Origin: Nitrosococcus halophilus Nc 4
GTDB lineage: Bacteria > Pseudomonadota > Gammaproteobacteria > Nitrosococcales > Nitrosococcaceae
DNA: 64,000 nucleotides
Assembly: GCF_000024725.1 (NCBI RefSeq)
Contig: NC_013960.1
Coordinates: 1,200,261-1,264,260, forward strand
Direction of reading: 5' to 3'
Positions within the stretch are counted from its first letter, which is position 1. Each line of letters begins with the position of its first letter. The notes under the pieces were generated by a model. It was given only the letters and a program-made list of their open reading frames with translations, was not told where the DNA came from and made no database searches. The position numbers and the translations under genes are program-made. This document shows positions 63,131 to 64,000 of the stretch, piece by piece.

Positions 63131-63181
63131 CAAGACTTGACCCCTCTGTTTGACCTTGTGCGTATGTGACCCCTTTATGGG
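63131..63181 (+). repeat. Two dispersed motifs, CAAGACTTGACCCCT and GTATGTGACCCC
   Basis: CAAGACTTGACCCCT (63131-63145) is followed 16 bp later by GTATGTGACCCCTTTATG (63162-63179), the near twin of 57801-57818. Both stand in the 273-bp gap between the higB remnant and brnA, which shows no gene. Confidence 0.6.
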
Positions 63182-63229
63182 TGGCGTGAGGAGGGCGGGC
63201 TAAATACTCGCCCTTACCCGATTGGACGC

Positions 63230-63481
63230 TTAGTCTGCATGGTGCAGCTCTTGCCGGAGAATCTCCCGAAGCTTACCAGCGGTTAACGGGACATTCTCAT
63301 CGTTAAGAGTTGCTCGCAAAGCCTCATTAATTGCGGTTTGATACCCGATGCCTCTTGCTTCGGCACGCTCCCGAAATGCCTCGATTATGTCGTTATCCAA
63401 CATGATGGTGATACGGGTTTTGCCGGGGGATTCGATGGCTGGGCCTCGCTTGCCCTTGCTGAAATCGTACTCTTTATGCAT
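63230..63481 (-). CDS. brnA: BrnA-type ribbon-helix-helix antitoxin
   Basis: The 83-residue protein has a basic N-terminus (D-F-S-K-G-K-R-G-P) and a ribbon-helix-helix domain with T-R-I-T-I-M-L-D-N-D-I-I-E-A-F-R and G-Y-Q-T-A-I-N-E-A-L-R. The start at 63481 has AGGAACT upstream and overlaps the toxin end by 8 nt; an upstream in-frame start at 63499 would add six residues. BrnA binds BrnT and represses the operon, probably at the palindrome 63745-63771. Confidence 0.87.
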   Translation of the reverse strand: MHKEYDFSKGKRGPAIESPGKTRITIMLDNDIIEAFRERAEARGIGYQTAINEALRATLNDENVPLTAGKLREILRQELHHAD

Positions 63482-63740
63482 GGTAGTTCCTTGCCTCATT
63501 TCGGCTGGCCTTACGTGCGGAGATGATGCGGACTCGATCTCCTCGCGGTGTGTGGACTACGACCAGAATTCGACCCAGGGAATCGGTGCCAAGAGTGACG
63601 AAGCGGGGCTCGTTCTCCGAGTCAGGATCCTCGATGGTGATGCCAAGGGGATCTCGGAGCGCCTGCTCGGCATGAGCAAAGCTGACGCGGTGTTTGCGTA
63701 GGTTCGATGCCGCCTTCTCTGGATCGAATTCGATCTCCAT
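63474..63740 (-). CDS. brnT: BrnT-type RNase toxin
   Basis: The 88-residue protein has the family's N-terminal I-E-F-D-P-E-K-A-A-S-N-L-R-K-H-R-V-S-F, D-P-L-G-I-T-I near residue 33 and the C-terminal R-V-R-I-I-S-A-R-K-A-S-R-N-E hallmark. It is complete, in contrast to the other toxin genes near it. ATG 63740 is preferred, as the five residues before it (from 63755) would overlap the operator palindrome. It precedes brnA, the usual toxin-first order. Confidence 0.88.
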   Translation of the reverse strand: MEIEFDPEKAASNLRKHRVSFAHAEQALRDPLGITIEDPDSENEPRFVTLGTDSLGRILVVVHTPRGDRVRIISARKASRNEARNYHA

Positions 63741-63744
63741 GCGG

Positions 63745-63771
63745 TTAGTATGCATAATATATGTATACTAA
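63745..63771. promoter_or_regulatory. Imperfect palindrome, probable BrnA operator
   Basis: TTAGTATGCATA and TATGTATACTAA pair at 11 of 12 positions around three bases. The palindrome ends 5 bp before the brnT start, as expected for an autorepressed toxin-antitoxin promoter. Its A/T richness fits a promoter. Confidence 0.65.
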
Positions 63772-63868
63772 TCAACACCGCCCAACGAGGTTGTAGAAAA
63801 ACCCGGTTTTCTGAACTTTCCATCCCGCTCAATGTATTCTACATTGAACTATGGGCTGATGGAGTTAA

Positions 63869-64000
63869 ATTTCACGATTCCTACGCTTTTTGAATGATCG
63901 GATCGCGAAGCTGGACGACCCACACAGTATCGGCGATCCCCTCAAGGTCTCGAAGCTGGACGAGTTCTGGAAATATCGTGCCGGTGATTATCGTATTATC
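63869..64000 (+). pseudogene. RelE/ParE-type toxin, 5' part missing, continues past window
   Basis: The plus-strand frame from 63869 reads I-S-R-F-L-R-F-L-N-D-R-I-A-K-L-D-D-P-H-S and then F-W-K-Y-R-A-G-D-Y-R-I-I to the window edge, the central part of a RelE-family toxin. A TAA at 63866-63868 precedes it and no N-terminal 20-25 residues were found upstream in any frame, so the 5' end is probably lost. The last 40 bases equal 62126-62165. The C-terminus is outside the window, so its integrity cannot be judged. Confidence 0.7.

Overview
The window looks like a stretch of chromosome from a marine-type ammonia-oxidising gammaproteobacterium of the Nitrosococcus kind. This is inferred from a small His-rich metal-binding protein of the SmbP type described from ammonia oxidisers, a hopanoid/MEP isoprenoid gene block, a zeta-class GST aromatic catabolism route and gammaproteobacterial MetR/MetE. 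No rRNA, tRNA, CRISPR array or complete insertion sequence was seen, so the genus remains an inference.

Region 1 (1-15.7 kb) is an amino-acid degradation block: the 2-methylcitrate cycle genes prpB-prpC-prpD, a VapBC-type toxin-antitoxin pair with a 38-bp palindromic operator, a 2-oxoacid dehydrogenase (E1alpha, E1beta, E2) next to a leucine/valine-type dehydrogenase, then the tryptophan genes kynA-kynU and the complete homogentisate route hppD-hmgA-fah-maiA. Together they could turn branched-chain amino acids, tryptophan and tyrosine into propionyl-CoA, acetyl-CoA, fumarate, acetoacetate, alanine and anthranilate. A MITE-like palindromic element ends the block.

Region 2 (16-27.5 kb) holds a putative haem-oxygenase-fold metalloenzyme, a hotdog thioesterase, an FHA-GAF-PP2C phosphatase, an esterase, a REC-PAS-GGDEF-EAL protein and a lipid A cluster. 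In the cluster gnnA-gnnB-lpxB converge on lpxA, which predicts a lipid A built on a 2,3-diamino sugar. SmbP follows with its own terminator.

Region 3 (27.7-48.6 kb) is the isoprenoid/hopanoid block: gloB, ispG, hpnL, hpnN, hpnM, hpnB, hpnH and ispH on the minus strand, then dxs on the plus strand. CopC/CopD copper handling, a glycogen debranching enzyme, metE behind a perfect MetR-box half-site pair, and a B12-binding radical SAM enzyme that looks like the hopanoid C-3 methylase HpnR come next.

Region 4 (48.6-57.6 kb) holds a Cache-sensor serine/threonine kinase, MgtE, an inositol-phosphatase family enzyme, metR, a SEC-C protein and a coupled SDR-DoxX/DUF2269 membrane pair.

Region 5 (57.6-64 kb) is accessory DNA: tandem and dispersed repeats carrying a CAAGACCTGACCCC-like motif, a secreted seven-repeat FG-GAP protein, and a run of toxin-antitoxin loci. 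Four toxins there are damaged: a 5'-truncated BrnT-type gene, HicA with an amber stop, HigB/RelE-type with a 2-nt frameshift, and a RelE core fragment. Only the BrnT/BrnA pair at 63.2-63.7 kb looks complete. Several of the broken genes are too short or too interrupted to appear as ordinary open frames and were read directly from the DNA.
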